64,000 nt of DNA from Ancylothrix sp036704045 (GCA_036704045.1 DATNQM010000037.1:396090-460089), one strand, 5' to 3'; positions 9,173 through 18,179 are shown, counted from the stretch's first letter. Notes: generated by a model not told the origin, from the sequence alone. Numbers and translations are program-made.

Positions 9173-9279
9173 TGTAGTTTCTAAAAATTGAATTTTACAC
9201 AAAAAAATCTCTAAGCCAAACTATTCTTAGCACAAAATGGAAATTTTTGGAAGAGATAGTCATCAAGTAAAAAGTTTCT

Positions 9280-9594
9280 CTACAAATTAGATTCGTCTTC
9301 GCATAATTCTTCGTATAGTAAATCTAAGCCTATTAAAACTTTTTCTCTATCCGACAAGTCGCCAATAATTTTACGCACTGGCGGCGGCAAAATTTTGGAT
9401 AAAGTTGGAGTAGCTAAAATTTTATCTTCTTCCGCGAGTTGAGGATTTTTAAGCACATCAATAACCTTGAGGGCGTAAACTCCTTGAAACTCTTGTTCGA
9501 GGATATTTTTGAGAGTTTTTAAGGCCCGGACTGAGTTAGGAGTATTGCCGGCCACATATAGCTTTAAGACGTAGGTTTTTTTAAGAGGAGACAT
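9280..9594 (-). CDS. kaiB: Circadian clock protein KaiB
   Basis: A 104-residue thioredoxin-like, fold-switching clock protein that binds phosphorylated KaiC and sequesters KaiA. The sequence is canonical throughout: YVLKLYVAGNTPNSVRAL, then LKVIDVLKNPQLAEEDKILATPTL with the conserved cis-proline region, and KIIGDLSDREKVLIGLDL. Length and the acidic tail (LCEDESN) fit group kaiABC KaiB. No clear Shine-Dalgarno precedes ATG 9594. Instead, three TAACAG repeats (plus-strand sense) lie directly upstream. Confidence 0.97.
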   Translation of the reverse strand: MSPLKKTYVLKLYVAGNTPNSVRALKTLKNILEQEFQGVYALKVIDVLKNPQLAEEDKILATPTLSKILPPPVRKIIGDLSDREKVLIGLDLLYEELCEDESNL

Positions 9595-9597
9595 AAA

Positions 9598-9619
9598 TAA
9601 CAGGTAACAGTTTTAACAG
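9598..9619. repeat. Triple TAACAG repeat upstream of kaiB
   Basis: TAACAG occurs at 9598-9603, 9605-9610 and 9614-9619, directly before the kaiB start (minus strand sense CTGTTA). It occupies the place of the ribosome binding site and could be a protein-binding or mRNA element. Confidence 0.4.
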
Positions 9620-9728
9620 TTAGTAGTAGGTGTTAATTGTGATTGGGCTGGCAGCAAAAAGCTTTACACTGGAAAAAGGTAAGGGGACAAATTTGATGGC
9701 CACTACCCCTATCAGCCCTAACCCATGT

Positions 9729-10673
9729 TTACGAATCTCTAGGAATCGAACGACGATACATTTCACACAGATGGGCAATTGTATCAATTAGGGTTAACCG
9801 ATAATCTAGCAAGATTTCCTCGCTGCGTCCTTCTAATTTTAGCTGTTTAGAAAAATCATCCATCAAATCCATGTGAATTTCAACAATATTAGTAACAGGG
9901 ACATCCGCAAAAAAAACAATATTTACAAAATTATCAATTTTTTGATTTAATGAATTATCCTCTGAAAAATAATGAATCACAATTTCTCGGTACTCCTCTT
10001 TAAGAATACCCAATAGTTCTTGTTTCTCAGCTGGATTTAAATTGCGGATAAAGCCCTGGGGATTGCGTTTATAATACACACCTAAGTATCCTAATCGTTC
10101 CCTTAACTTTTCAGAAAGAAGATTTTGCTGCTGCCTTAAGTAATGCTTAGATGTTACTTGATTATGAGGAGTATCTGGGGAATTTGCCGTTATATCAACC
10201 TGCGGTGAAAGATTAAGAAAGTCTGTTAATGCTTGGTCAATATAATCTGTAATTTTACTGAGTTGAGCGCAGTCAACCTTAACCTCAGCAGGATGATAAA
10301 AACAGGCTTTAATATTATCACCCAAATCTTTATTCCAAACACGGTGGAGGTCAGAATCTTTAACAGAAGTAGCAGAAGACAAAGAGTCATGAGAGGGGCT
10401 AAGATTCTCTGGATCCCTAATAATTACCGTTGGCAACAAAATATCTTGCTCTCGCAACTTTGCCACCAACGATGACAAACCGGGATTTTGTTCTAAAATT
10501 AAACAATCCAGTTGTTGTTTTTGAACCCTAGCAAACAGTAAAAATTCCGCCTCAGACGTAAAATAACTGATCGCATAGCGTTCCGCAGAAAAATAGGGTA
10601 CTAGCTTAGAAGCCAGCACATGGTTGTAGATCAAAGAACAAATAAACAGTAGGGGTCGCAAAGCGGTAGGCAA
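9729..10673 (-). CDS. kaiA: Circadian clock protein KaiA, full length
   Basis: KaiA stimulates KaiC autophosphorylation. This 314-residue protein is the long form. The N-terminal pseudo-receiver domain (about 8-130) lacks a phosphorylatable Asp. A variable linker follows (about 140-190). The highly conserved C-terminal four-helix dimer domain contains RERLGYLGVYYKRNP, NFVNIVFFADVPVTNIVEIHM and LLDYRLTLIDTIAHLCEMYRRSIPR. There is no ATG in frame until deep in the C-terminal domain, so initiation must use a non-ATG codon. TTG 10673 is the first possibility, and a TTG four codons later would also fit. First gene of kaiABC, 134 nt before kaiB. Confidence 0.96.
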   Translation of the reverse strand: MPTALRPLLFICSLIYNHVLASKLVPYFSAERYAISYFTSEAEFLLFARVQKQQLDCLILEQNPGLSSLVAKLREQDILLPTVIIRDPENLSPSHDSLSSATSVKDSDLHRVWNKDLGDNIKACFYHPAEVKVDCAQLSKITDYIDQALTDFLNLSPQVDITANSPDTPHNQVTSKHYLRQQQNLLSEKLRERLGYLGVYYKRNPQGFIRNLNPAEKQELLGILKEEYREIVIHYFSEDNSLNQKIDNFVNIVFFADVPVTNIVEIHMDLMDDFSKQLKLEGRSEEILLDYRLTLIDTIAHLCEMYRRSIPRDS

Positions 10674-10949
10674 GAAAAAAGGGTAAGTTAAGATTTTTGA
10701 GTAAACATTCGTGATAATAGCAGGCTTTTCATCTCCGCGAAAAAACCTTTATCCGTTTTTCAATTGTAACCAATTGTAAGGGCAACGCCTTAGAACGCCA
10801 TAGGCGCCGGTCATAATTGAGCTATCACCCTTAACTGCCTATTGACAGCCAGCCGGAGTTGCCAAAAAAGCCAGCCGGTCTAAAAGCTGCAAACTCATCC
10901 TCTCAATCCACCTGCATAAAGCCGCCACCACCAGGGCTTACCTTTGCTC
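10674..10949. promoter_or_regulatory. Divergent regulatory region between kaiA and the hybrid kinase
   Basis: About 275 nt shared by two divergent transcripts. A 10-bp near-perfect tandem repeat, CAATTGTAA(C/G), is at 10761-10780, each copy containing the palindrome CAATTG. A second direct repeat, AGCCAGCCGG, occurs twice in about 30 nt near 10850-10880. No unambiguous -35/-10 pair was assigned. The location makes this the likely control region for kaiA and the adjacent kinase (inference). Confidence 0.4.
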
Positions 10950-13900
10950 ATGTTGACTTCTTCTACCCCCAATTTGGAAATTTTTCTTGAACCGGCCCCC
11001 ACTGTGGCCGAAAACGCCCTCTTAGGCACTCTACTCAGCATATTTTCCCCCACACAAGACCGAGTTGTAGTGGTTAATGCAGCTTCTTCGCCGGTGGGCA
11101 TTATTCACTTACGCAGTTTCACCCCTTACCTGATGGCTGGACTAGGCACCCAAACAAAACCAGACTCAACAGAAACCAGAGATTCACCCATCAACAGCCT
11201 CGATCTACAACAACCACTCTCAGCCATCAACAACCTCATTGAACCCCTACTAAGCCTAAGATACGATCTAAACCTAAGCCAACTATGGCCCCATCTTTTA
11301 AAACACACCGACAGCTGTAGCCTTCCCTTAAACATCACACCTCCAGAAGCCTCAAATTTTTTAGCGACAAATTTAAACAAAAAAAAATTAGATTGGGCCA
11401 TTGTCGGCCCCAGCAGTGAATTTCTCGGAATGCTCGACCGCTACCGTTTATTAGAATTTTTGGCAGCCCACTGGTCGGTCCGCCAAAACCAAACCGCTGC
11501 AAAATCAGAATTTTTCCCATTTTTTGCTGTCGGGGAAAACTCTTCAACCACCCCCCAACAAAACCCAGATACAGCCTGTTTAGAAACCCTGCACAGCCTA
11601 ATTGAAATCTTCGAGAATATCCCCTTACCTTTATGCCTAGAAACCTCCACCGGCACCATCATAGCCAGCAATAAAGCCTACGCTGAGAATTTTTTAACCT
11701 CACAAACCAGCCCAAACCCCCCCAACTCCCAAACCCCACCTACAGACAAATCAAACCATAAAACAAACTCAGAGTCACCCTCAGTTTTTACCCTCCTAAA
11801 CACCTCCTCCGTACCCCCTATCATCCCCCAGCCCCAGTCAACCCTCAGCAGCCCATACCCACAAGGACACAGTAGCGAATTTAATTCCCCTTGGGGAGTT
11901 TGCCAAATGCCCAACGACTCAGAAAAAGTTTGGCAGTTTGTCAAAATGCCCCTAAAAATTGCGGTGCAGGTTTCCGATAACCCCAGCATAAGTTCAGACA
12001 CAACCAAAACCACCAAACACACCGGCACCCCCACCGCCAAAGTCCATAAAACCAAAGACTTCATCCCATCAACCCAGCCTAAAACACCAAAAGACAAAGA
12101 AACCGTCTGTTTGGTATTAGCCCAAGATGTCACAGAATATCAGCAAATCGCCAAAGAACTCACAGCAAAAAATGCAGATTTAGTGCAGCTTAACCGGCTC
12201 AAAGATGATTTTCTAGCCTGCATCAGCCACGAACTCAAAACCCCCCTCACAGCAGTTTTAGGACTTTCTAGTTTACTAAAAGACCAAACCATAGGCCAAC
12301 TAAACGAACGTCAAGCCCGCTATGCACGTTTAATTTACCAAAGTGGCCGCCACTTAATGGCAGTAGTTAATGACATTTTAGACTTGACTCGCATGGAAAG
12401 CGGTCAAATGGAATTGCTAGTAGAACCCGTAAATTTATCGATGGTGTGCGAAAGAGCAATTCATAGTGCCTGGCATCTCCAACCGACAGAACGCTGCCAA
12501 AACGACGATGAGCAAGGCAGCGAATACCATAACACTTTACCCGCAGGCTTTACACTATCTATCGAAGCAAACCTAGAAATGATAGTCGCCGACGAGTTGC
12601 GCTTGCGGCAAATGCTAGTCAATCTTTTATCCAATGCCTTTAAATTCACCGAACCCAACGGCAAAGCCGGTTTAAACGTCAGTTGCTGGGAAGGCTGGAT
12701 TGCTTTTACAGTTTGGGATACCGGTATTGGCATCCCCGACGACAAACAACACCTGATTTTTCAAAAATTCCAACAGCTAGAAAACCCCTTAACTCGCCGG
12801 TTTGAAGGCGTCGGCTTAGGTTTAGTCGTAGCGCGAGGTTTGGCTCGTTTACACGGTGGAGATGTAACGTTTATTTCCTGCGAAGGCAAAGGAAGTGAAT
12901 TTACATTACTACTACCACCTCAACCCCCCGAACAAAATTCTACAGCCCGCACTTCCTCTCCACCTCGTCATCGTTTAGTCTTAATTGTTGAAGCTGTACC
13001 GAAATTTATTGAAGAATTAAGTTCTCAACTAACAAGTTTAGGTTATCGCTTTGTCGTTGCCCGCACCGGCACCGAAGCACTTGATAAAGCTCGTCGCTTT
13101 TCTCCAGAAGTAATTTTTCTCAACCCTGTTTTACCTATGCTATCTGGTTGGGATGTACTAACTTTGCTCAAGTCAGATGCCATAACCCGCAATATTCCAA
13201 CCGTGATCGCCGCCACTCAAGCCGAAAAAGATCAGGCTTTTAAATTACGAGCAGATGGTTTCTTGAGTTTGCCTATGCAGTTAGGAGCATTGCGGCAAAT
13301 TTTGCTTAAATTGAGTCCACAAAACCTACAACAAACTACCAAATTAACTCTTTTGCGTTTAAATATCCGCTCTTGCAATTTTAAGGGTACAGATAGCGAA
13401 GAATTTTCCACAATTGATCCGCTGAATGGTTTATTACACCAATACGATTATCGCGTTTTAGAAGCAGAAGATTTAGAAGGAGCAGAAATGTTAGCTCGCG
13501 TTTGGCAACCAGATGTTATTTTGCTAGATAGTCGTGATACTTTGACTGATGCTGATGCGTTTTTTCAAAAATATTCTCAAAATTGCACCCGTCTTGCTTC
13601 TTTGCCTTTAGTAACCCTTGATCATTTAACCACTGAGGCGGCTTCTCGCGTTCCTGCTTTATCTGTGTATCCTTGTTTGGGCGGGTTCGGCGGTGACTTC
13701 CTTACTCAGAATGATATTACTTGTCCATTACCAGAGGTTTTACTTAGTGTAATTGAACAAGCAGCGGGTAAAAATAGTCTGCCCTTGATTGGTATTGTAG
13801 ATTTTGCTGTTTTGCCAGATTTAAATCAAAAACGCCCCTCTTCTGTTGATACTAGAAATGATTGGTGTCAAGCTTTGGTGCAGTATATTCAAACTGCCGG

Positions 13901-14333
13901 TTATCGCGGTTTAATTGGTCAATCTTGGGGAGAAGTTTGGCGACAGCTAGAAACAAAAAGTATTGATTTACTTTTAATTAATTTCCGTAATTTAACTCCA
14001 GAAAGTTCTTTGATAGAGGCTTTGAATGCTTTGCATAATTTAGCAGATAAGCCCCCTATTTTAGTTATTTTTCAACCTAGTTATGATGATGTTTTTGATA
14101 ACTACTATGATATGGAAAAAGGCTTGCAAAATGTAGCTATTGCAACCGCCATAAAACAACACGAGTCTTTGATTAATTCTTCTAGTTTAAATAACCTTAT
14201 TACAAGTGAAATGCGGCAATCTGATAAAGATTTGTTTGAAATGATTTTAAAGGAAATGGCAACTAAGATATGTTCTGCTTCTTTATCTATGGCGGAATTA
14301 TTAAAAGAAATTAATACAATATTTAATCGTTAA
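10950..14333 (+). CDS. Hybrid sensor histidine kinase with three degenerate receiver domains
   Basis: A 1127-residue soluble kinase. The N-terminus (about 1-180) holds two segments resembling CBS motifs (SPVGIIHLRSF and FLGMLDRYRLLEF). A PAS-like domain (about 210-410, with a Pro/Thr/Ser-rich insert) leads into HisKA (SHELKTPLTAVLGLS, phospho-His) and a HATPase domain with VGLGLVVARGLARLHGG. Three receiver-like domains follow. In the first, the phospho-Asp is Asn (IFLNPVLPMLSGWD) and the Lys is lost. The second keeps VILLDSRD but lacks the acidic pocket and Lys. In the third the Asp is Asn (LLLINFRN). These resemble the pseudo-receivers of CikA and KaiA. ATG 10950 is chosen over the upstream TTG 10944. 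A role in clock input or output is inferred from its position next to kaiA. Confidence 0.9.
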   Translation: MLTSSTPNLEIFLEPAPTVAENALLGTLLSIFSPTQDRVVVVNAASSPVGIIHLRSFTPYLMAGLGTQTKPDSTETRDSPINSLDLQQPLSAINNLIEPLLSLRYDLNLSQLWPHLLKHTDSCSLPLNITPPEASNFLATNLNKKKLDWAIVGPSSEFLGMLDRYRLLEFLAAHWSVRQNQTAAKSEFFPFFAVGENSSTTPQQNPDTACLETLHSLIEIFENIPLPLCLETSTGTIIASNKAYAENFLTSQTSPNPPNSQTPPTDKSNHKTNSESPSVFTLLNTSSVPPIIPQPQSTLSSPYPQGHSSEFNSPWGVCQMPNDSEKVWQFVKMPLKIAVQVSDNPSISSDTTKTTKHTGTPTAKVHKTKDFIPSTQPKTPKDKETVCLVLAQDVTEYQQIAKELTAKNADLVQLNRLKDDFLACISHELKTPLTAVLGLSSLLKDQTIGQLNERQARYARLIYQSGRHLMAVVNDILDLTRMESGQMELLVEPVNLSMVCERAIHSAWHLQPTERCQNDDEQGSEYHNTLPAGFTLSIEANLEMIVADELRLRQMLVNLLSNAFKFTEPNGKAGLNVSCWEGWIAFTVWDTGIGIPDDKQHLIFQKFQQLENPLTRRFEGVGLGLVVARGLARLHGGDVTFISCEGKGSEFTLLLPPQPPEQNSTARTSSPPRHRLVLIVEAVPKFIEELSSQLTSLGYRFVVARTGTEALDKARRFSPEVIFLNPVLPMLSGWDVLTLLKSDAITRNIPTVIAATQAEKDQAFKLRADGFLSLPMQLGALRQILLKLSPQNLQQTTKLTLLRLNIRSCNFKGTDSEEFSTIDPLNGLLHQYDYRVLEAEDLEGAEMLARVWQPDVILLDSRDTLTDADAFFQKYSQNCTRLASLPLVTLDHLTTEAASRVPALSVYPCLGGFGGDFLTQNDITCPLPEVLLSVIEQAAGKNSLPLIGIVDFAVLPDLNQKRPSSVDTRNDWCQALVQYIQTAGYRGLIGQSWGEVWRQLETKSIDLLLINFRNLTPESSLIEALNALHNLADKPPILVIFQPSYDDVFDNYYDMEKGLQNVAIATAIKQHESLINSSSLNNLITSEMRQSDKDLFEMILKEMATKICSASLSMAELLKEINTIFNR

Positions 14334-14474
14334 TAAAATTTTGGGTAACAGTATAATTTTTCCAAAAAACAAATTCATTTTTTTCTAGGCCAAGAAATTC
14401 TGAATCTACACAGTTAACCTTAACAATAACCCAGAATTTCTGCAACTCTGGGTTATAAACTAAAATCTAACTAA

Positions 14475-14828
14475 TTATTCTTCCTTGAAAACCAAACGAT
14501 TCAAAAGCCCGGACACCAAAGACAAAACAATAGAACCCAACAAAGCCGGCAAAAAACCATCAATTCTAAAACCACCATTTGGAGTCAAAAACCCTACCAA
14601 AGAAAGCACAATTGCATTCACAATAAACAAAAATAAACCCAAGCTTAAAAGAGTCAAAGGCAAAGTTAAAAGCACCAAAATAGGCCGAACAACCGCATTA
14701 GCTAACCCCAGAATAACAGCCGCCAAAGCTGCATAAGAAAAATTAGCTACATAAAAACCCGGCACCACATAGGAAGTAATCAAAAGCGAAATAGCGCTTA
14801 CTAACCAAGTCAACAAAAAACGAGGCAT
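14475..14828 (-). CDS. Phage-holin-family (4-TM, DUF360-type) membrane protein, copy 1
   Basis: A 117-residue protein of four hydrophobic helices with the family pattern MPRFLLTWLVSAISLL, VVPGF, ANAVVRPILVLLTLPLT, LGLFLFIVNAIVL and a C-terminal LLGSIVLSLVSGLLN helix. The family is called mycobacterial 4-TM phage holin (superfamily IV) by annotation habit, but it is widespread in bacteria and not tied to phage. Function in cyanobacteria is unknown. A clear paralogue lies at 29503-29910. The gene is convergent with the hybrid kinase. Confidence 0.9.
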   Translation of the reverse strand: MPRFLLTWLVSAISLLITSYVVPGFYVANFSYAALAAVILGLANAVVRPILVLLTLPLTLLSLGLFLFIVNAIVLSLVGFLTPNGGFRIDGFLPALLGSIVLSLVSGLLNRLVFKEE

Positions 14829-14942
14829 AAAATTAAAATCGCAACATTACCCAAAATTTTACCCATTTTTAGACTTTTCGCCAGCCACCCAATACAGTAA
14901 TCTAAAAAAAGCCCAATCCCCCAGCACAACCTCAAAAAAACC

Positions 14943-16097
14943 GTGAACTCGTCCCAACAGAAACCCATCAAACAAATTGGAGTCATAGGCGGTGGACAAC
15001 TTGCCTGGATGATGGCCGGTGCCGCAGAAAAACTCAACCTTAAACTCATCATTCAAACCCCCAAAAACACAGATCCAGCCGTCTCCATCGCCACAAACAG
15101 CATTTTTGCGCCCATCGACGACGCCAACGCCACAGCCCAATTAGCCGGCCTCTGCGATGTCATCACTTTTGAAAACGAATTCGTCAACCTCGAAGCCCTC
15201 AGCCAACTAGCCCAAACCGGCACCATCTTTCGGCCCAACCTCAACACCCTCGCACCTATTCTTGACAAATATCATCAAAGATGCTTTATGCGAGACATTG
15301 GATTGCCGGTGCCGCAATTCCTTTCCTGGGACAACTCCACAACCGATCAACCCCTTAGCTATCCCCTCGTAATGAAAGCCCGCCGGCACGGCTACGACGG
15401 CCAAGGAACCACTATTATCAAAGACCCTCAAGACTTAGAAACCACCTGGAAAAGCTGGGGATGTCCGCCTGTACTGCTAGAAGAATACATACCTTTTGAA
15501 CAAGAACTCGCCATCATCGCCGCCCGTTTTCCCAACGGCAATTTCGCCATCTATCCCATCGTTGAAACTCAACAAAAAAACCAAGTCTGTCGGTGCGTTA
15601 TTGCCCCAGCCACCCTCACTTCTGAACAAACAACGGAAATTGAACAAATTGCCCGTACCCTTCTGGAAAATCTCCAAGCCATCGGCATATTTGGCATCGA
15701 ATTATTCCTCACCAAACAAGGCAAAGTTTTAGTGAATGAAATTGCCCCCCGTACCCACAACTCAGGTCATTTCACTCTTGATGCCTGCCAAACTTCCCAA
15801 TTTGAGCAACACTTGCGAAGCGTCTGCGGACTTCCCAAAGGCGAAACTACCCTCAAAAGTGCCGGTGCTGTGATGGTTAACCTGCTGGGTTACGAAACGT
15901 CTCAAAACTCCTACCTGGAAAAACGCCAGCGCATCGCCGACTTCCCCAATGCCCATCTGCACTGGTACGGCAAAACCGAATCTCGTCCTGGTCGCAAACT
16001 CGGCCATGTCACTGTTCTTCTCAACTGCAAGCCCGCTGAAATTCGTCAACAAGCCCTTGAAATTTCTCAGCAGATCGAAACTCTCTGGTATCCCTAA
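14943..16097 (+). CDS. purK: N5-carboxyaminoimidazole ribonucleotide synthase
   Basis: PurK uses ATP and bicarbonate to carboxylate AIR in purine synthesis. The 384-residue ATP-grasp protein has the N-terminal IGVIGGGQLAWMMAGAA motif, the FENEFVNLEAL segment, ATP-grasp features (PLVMKARRHGYDGQGT, VLLEEYIPFEQELAI, GIFGIELFLTKQGKVLVNEIAPRTHNSGH) and a C-terminal barrel with HWYGK. The start is GTG 14943. Downstream lie an inverted repeat and the 6S RNA gene. Confidence 0.96.
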   Translation: MNSSQQKPIKQIGVIGGGQLAWMMAGAAEKLNLKLIIQTPKNTDPAVSIATNSIFAPIDDANATAQLAGLCDVITFENEFVNLEALSQLAQTGTIFRPNLNTLAPILDKYHQRCFMRDIGLPVPQFLSWDNSTTDQPLSYPLVMKARRHGYDGQGTTIIKDPQDLETTWKSWGCPPVLLEEYIPFEQELAIIAARFPNGNFAIYPIVETQQKNQVCRCVIAPATLTSEQTTEIEQIARTLLENLQAIGIFGIELFLTKQGKVLVNEIAPRTHNSGHFTLDACQTSQFEQHLRSVCGLPKGETTLKSAGAVMVNLLGYETSQNSYLEKRQRIADFPNAHLHWYGKTESRPGRKLGHVTVLLNCKPAEIRQQALEISQQIETLWYP

Positions 16098-16169
16098 CTT
16101 TTGGCTATTCGGACGCTGAGAACCCGCCCTTATCGTTCCTGTTAGCCGCTACTATTGAACAGCCAAAAG
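16098..16169. repeat. Inverted repeat after purK
   Basis: CTTTTGGCTATTC (16098-16110) is repeated inverted at 16157-16169 with one mismatch. The arms begin at the purK stop and enclose about 46 nt. It could fold in the purK 3' end. No T-tract follows, so a classical terminator is doubtful. Confidence 0.4.
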
Positions 16170-16206
16170 CAGCTATGGTTTCGTCTCCCTGTCTGCCCCC
16201 ACCCCC

Positions 16207-16234
16207 TTGTCAAAATTTGCAAATCTATTACAAT
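16207..16234 (+). promoter_or_regulatory. Sigma-70 promoter of 6S RNA
   Basis: TTGTCA (16207-16212) and TACAAT (16229-16234) are separated by 16 nt. The predicted transcript would start about 7 nt downstream, matching the start of the terminal stem of the 6S RNA model at 16241. Confidence 0.7.
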
Positions 16235-16240
16235 AGAAAA

Positions 16241-16430
16241 AGATTCGCTGAAACGTTGGTGACTGCCAATAATGTTTTTTGATCTATGCTTTGTCTTATA
16301 AGGGAGCCATCAAAAAATAACCGACGGCAGTAGACCCGCCACAGTAGCAGGAAACTTTAAGTCGGAAACTTGGCACCCACCTGGTTTAACCAGGTCAAAA
16401 ACTGAGGTAAAACGGCGATTCGGTAAATCT
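16241..16430 (+). ncRNA. ssaA: 6S RNA
   Basis: About 190 nt, the usual size for cyanobacterial 6S RNA, the RNA polymerase-binding regulator. The 5' end (from AGATTCGCTGAAACG) and the 3' end (CGGCGATTCGGTAAATCT) pair into a long terminal stem with few mismatches. Inside are ACTGCC/GGCAGT (16262-16267 with 16326-16331), TTTTTTGAT/ATCAAAAAA (16275-16283 with 16309-16317), and a tight hairpin ACCTGG...CCAGGT (16379-16395) after GGCACCC. The last resembles the hairpin beside the central bubble of E. coli 6S RNA. As I recall, ssaA also lies by purK in Synechococcus PCC 6301. It has its own promoter and a strong downstream terminator. Exact ends are estimates. Confidence 0.8.
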
Positions 16431-16437
16431 AAAAGCA

Positions 16438-16492
16438 TTTTCTCCCCTGTCAGTATCGCATCACGCGAAAGCTAATGGCAGGGGAGATTTTA
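16438..16492 (+). terminator. Strong terminator between 6S RNA and rpsF
   Basis: TCTCCCCTGTCA (16441-16452) pairs with TGGCAGGGGAGA (16476-16487) with one G-U position, followed by TTTTAAT. It ends the 6S transcript. The symmetrical stem could also serve the convergent rpsF transcript. Confidence 0.85.
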
Positions 16493-16565
16493 ATATTAAA
16501 GAGCAAATGAATGAGCCGTTTGGTAGTAGCTTTTTCCCAGCGGACGCTCTCTGCTTGGCGGGTTC

Positions 16566-16889
16566 TTAAACCGCAGCAGCCGGCTCTGGCTTTGCTTTGG
16601 GCACTTCTTGAATTACCGTTAGGTAGCGGATGACTTCTTCACTCAAACGCATAGCCCGTTCGACAATAGCAATCATGGTTTTTGGGCCGGTGTAATTCAT
16701 TTGAATATATACACCTTCCCGACAGCGCTTGATTTCATAGGCTAAACGCCGCTTACCACGATGCTGTGTTTCCAAATTTTCAGCACCATTGTCTTGCAAA
16801 ATTTTTTGATATTTTGCAATAGCCTGCTCAGTAGCTTCTTCGCCCAAATCAGGACGCAAAATGTACATCGTTTCGTAAATCTCGCTCAT
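16566..16889 (-). CDS. rpsF: 30S ribosomal protein S6
   Basis: bS6 of the small ribosomal subunit, 107 residues. The sequence YETMYILRPDLGEEATEQAI, GKRRLAYEIKRCREGVYIQMNY and AMRLSEEVIRYLTV is typical, with an Ala/Pro/Lys tail (KAKPEPAAAV). The frame opens with a TTG at 16898, but ATG 16889 is preceded by TTGAGGAAA, a good Shine-Dalgarno that includes that TTG, so 16889 is the start. Monocistronic here, and convergent with 6S RNA. Confidence 0.96.
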   Translation of the reverse strand: MSEIYETMYILRPDLGEEATEQAIAKYQKILQDNGAENLETQHRGKRRLAYEIKRCREGVYIQMNYTGPKTMIAIVERAMRLSEEVIRYLTVIQEVPKAKPEPAAAV

Positions 16890-17402
16890 TTTCCTCAATA
16901 ACCTAACTTGCTCTCACCTACCGGCCAATACCATTAGGCACCTGCCACTAGGCTTTTTACTTACAAACCCAATATCATATCACAGACTAGGTTTTTCACA
17001 CAACCTAAAAGCATAAAAAACAGAAATTAAGGGCCAACTATAACTTTCTCTAATTTTTATCCCCTTTAAAATCTAAAATTTCAAACCAACCCTTTCCATC
17101 AAAATTGATAAAGATTTATCAAAAAACAACAACCGCTACAAAACAACTCACGCATTAGAATATTCTGGATTTTGGTAAAATTCGAGTTCATTATTTTTCT
17201 GCCACCAATTCCCTCAAAACTGTGATCAACCAACCTCTCTCTTTAACACTTTTTTGTCATCAACTTGCATGGTATGATAGCCCACCAAACCAAAAAAAGG
17301 GCAACAACCCCCAAGCACCTGAAAACCAAAATCTCAACAGCAAAATAGTATAGATATCTGCCAAACCTCCACAAAAAACACTCTAAAACCAAACTTAAAC
17401 CT
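16890..17402. other. AT-rich divergent intergenic region with an 18-nt palindrome
   Basis: About 510 nt between rpsF and the FAH-family gene. It holds a near-perfect palindrome, TTGATAAA-GA-TTTATCAA, at 17105-17122, which could be an operator for either divergent gene. No RNA or small gene was found. The composition is rich in A and C near the FAH start. Confidence 0.4.
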
Positions 17403-18179
17403 ATGGCACAGCGCTATGTCCGCGTTCAAACCCCGGAAGGAAGAATTCACTATGGACTACTACAACTCAGTCGCAGCGTCCTAATACTTGATGCACCACC
17501 TTGGTTAAAGGGACAACCCACTGGCATTGAACTTAGCCCAGATAACTATTATCTACTCGCCCCCTGTGCACCTTCTAAAATTATTGCTGTTGGCAAAAAC
17601 TATAGTGATCATGCTGCGGAAATGGGTGGAGAGGTGCCCAAAGAACCACTTTTATTTCTTAAACCTCCAACTACTATCATTGCTACCCAAACTCCTATTA
17701 TTTATCCCCGCCAAACAAGCCGCGTAGACTACGAAGGAGAACTTGCTTTGATTATTGGCGAACGTTGTTTAAATTGCACCCCTGAAGAAGCACAAATGAA
17801 AATTTGGGGTTATACCATTGCCAATGATGTTACGGCCAGAGATTTACAACGTCAAGACAATCAATGGACAAGGGCTAAAGGCTTTGATACTTTTTGTCCT
17901 CTTGGCCCTTGGATTGTCAGAGAATTGCCACCTGGTGCTCGCTTACAAACTTTTTTGAATTCTAACTCTGTGCCGGTGCAATCTGCTAACCTTGAGCAAA
18001 TGGTTTTTGCGCCTGATTTTTTGGTTTCTTATATTTCTCAAATTATGACTCTTTTGCCTGGTGATGTCATTCTCACCGGCACTCCTTCTGGCATTGGGCC
18101 GGTGCAAATTGGCGACCACATCCGCATCGAAATTGAAGGTATCGGTACTCTCGAAAATACAGTGGCCGGTAAACCTTAA
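17403..18179 (+). CDS. Fumarylacetoacetate hydrolase family protein
   Basis: A 258-residue protein of the FAH superfamily, which includes acylpyruvases, oxaloacetate decarboxylases and 2-hydroxyhepta-2,4-diene-1,7-dioate isomerases. It shows the family start of the catalytic domain (KIIAVGKNYSDHAAEMG), the metal-binding E-x-E region (VDYEGELALIIG), the Asp ligand (TIANDVTARDLQ), the lid residues RAKGFDTFCPLGPW, and the terminal GDVILTGTPSGIGP motif. By size and motif it is closest to the FahD1/acylpyruvase type. The exact substrate cannot be set from the sequence. Confidence 0.93.
   Translation: MAQRYVRVQTPEGRIHYGLLQLSRSVLILDAPPWLKGQPTGIELSPDNYYLLAPCAPSKIIAVGKNYSDHAAEMGGEVPKEPLLFLKPPTTIIATQTPIIYPRQTSRVDYEGELALIIGERCLNCTPEEAQMKIWGYTIANDVTARDLQRQDNQWTRAKGFDTFCPLGPWIVRELPPGARLQTFLNSNSVPVQSANLEQMVFAPDFLVSYISQIMTLLPGDVILTGTPSGIGPVQIGDHIRIEIEGIGTLENTVAGKP

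Noticed and set aside
14475..14828. Prophage remnant suggested by the holin name
   Set aside because: No other phage genes nearby; the family is a widespread bacterial membrane protein and a paralogue lies in another housekeeping context.
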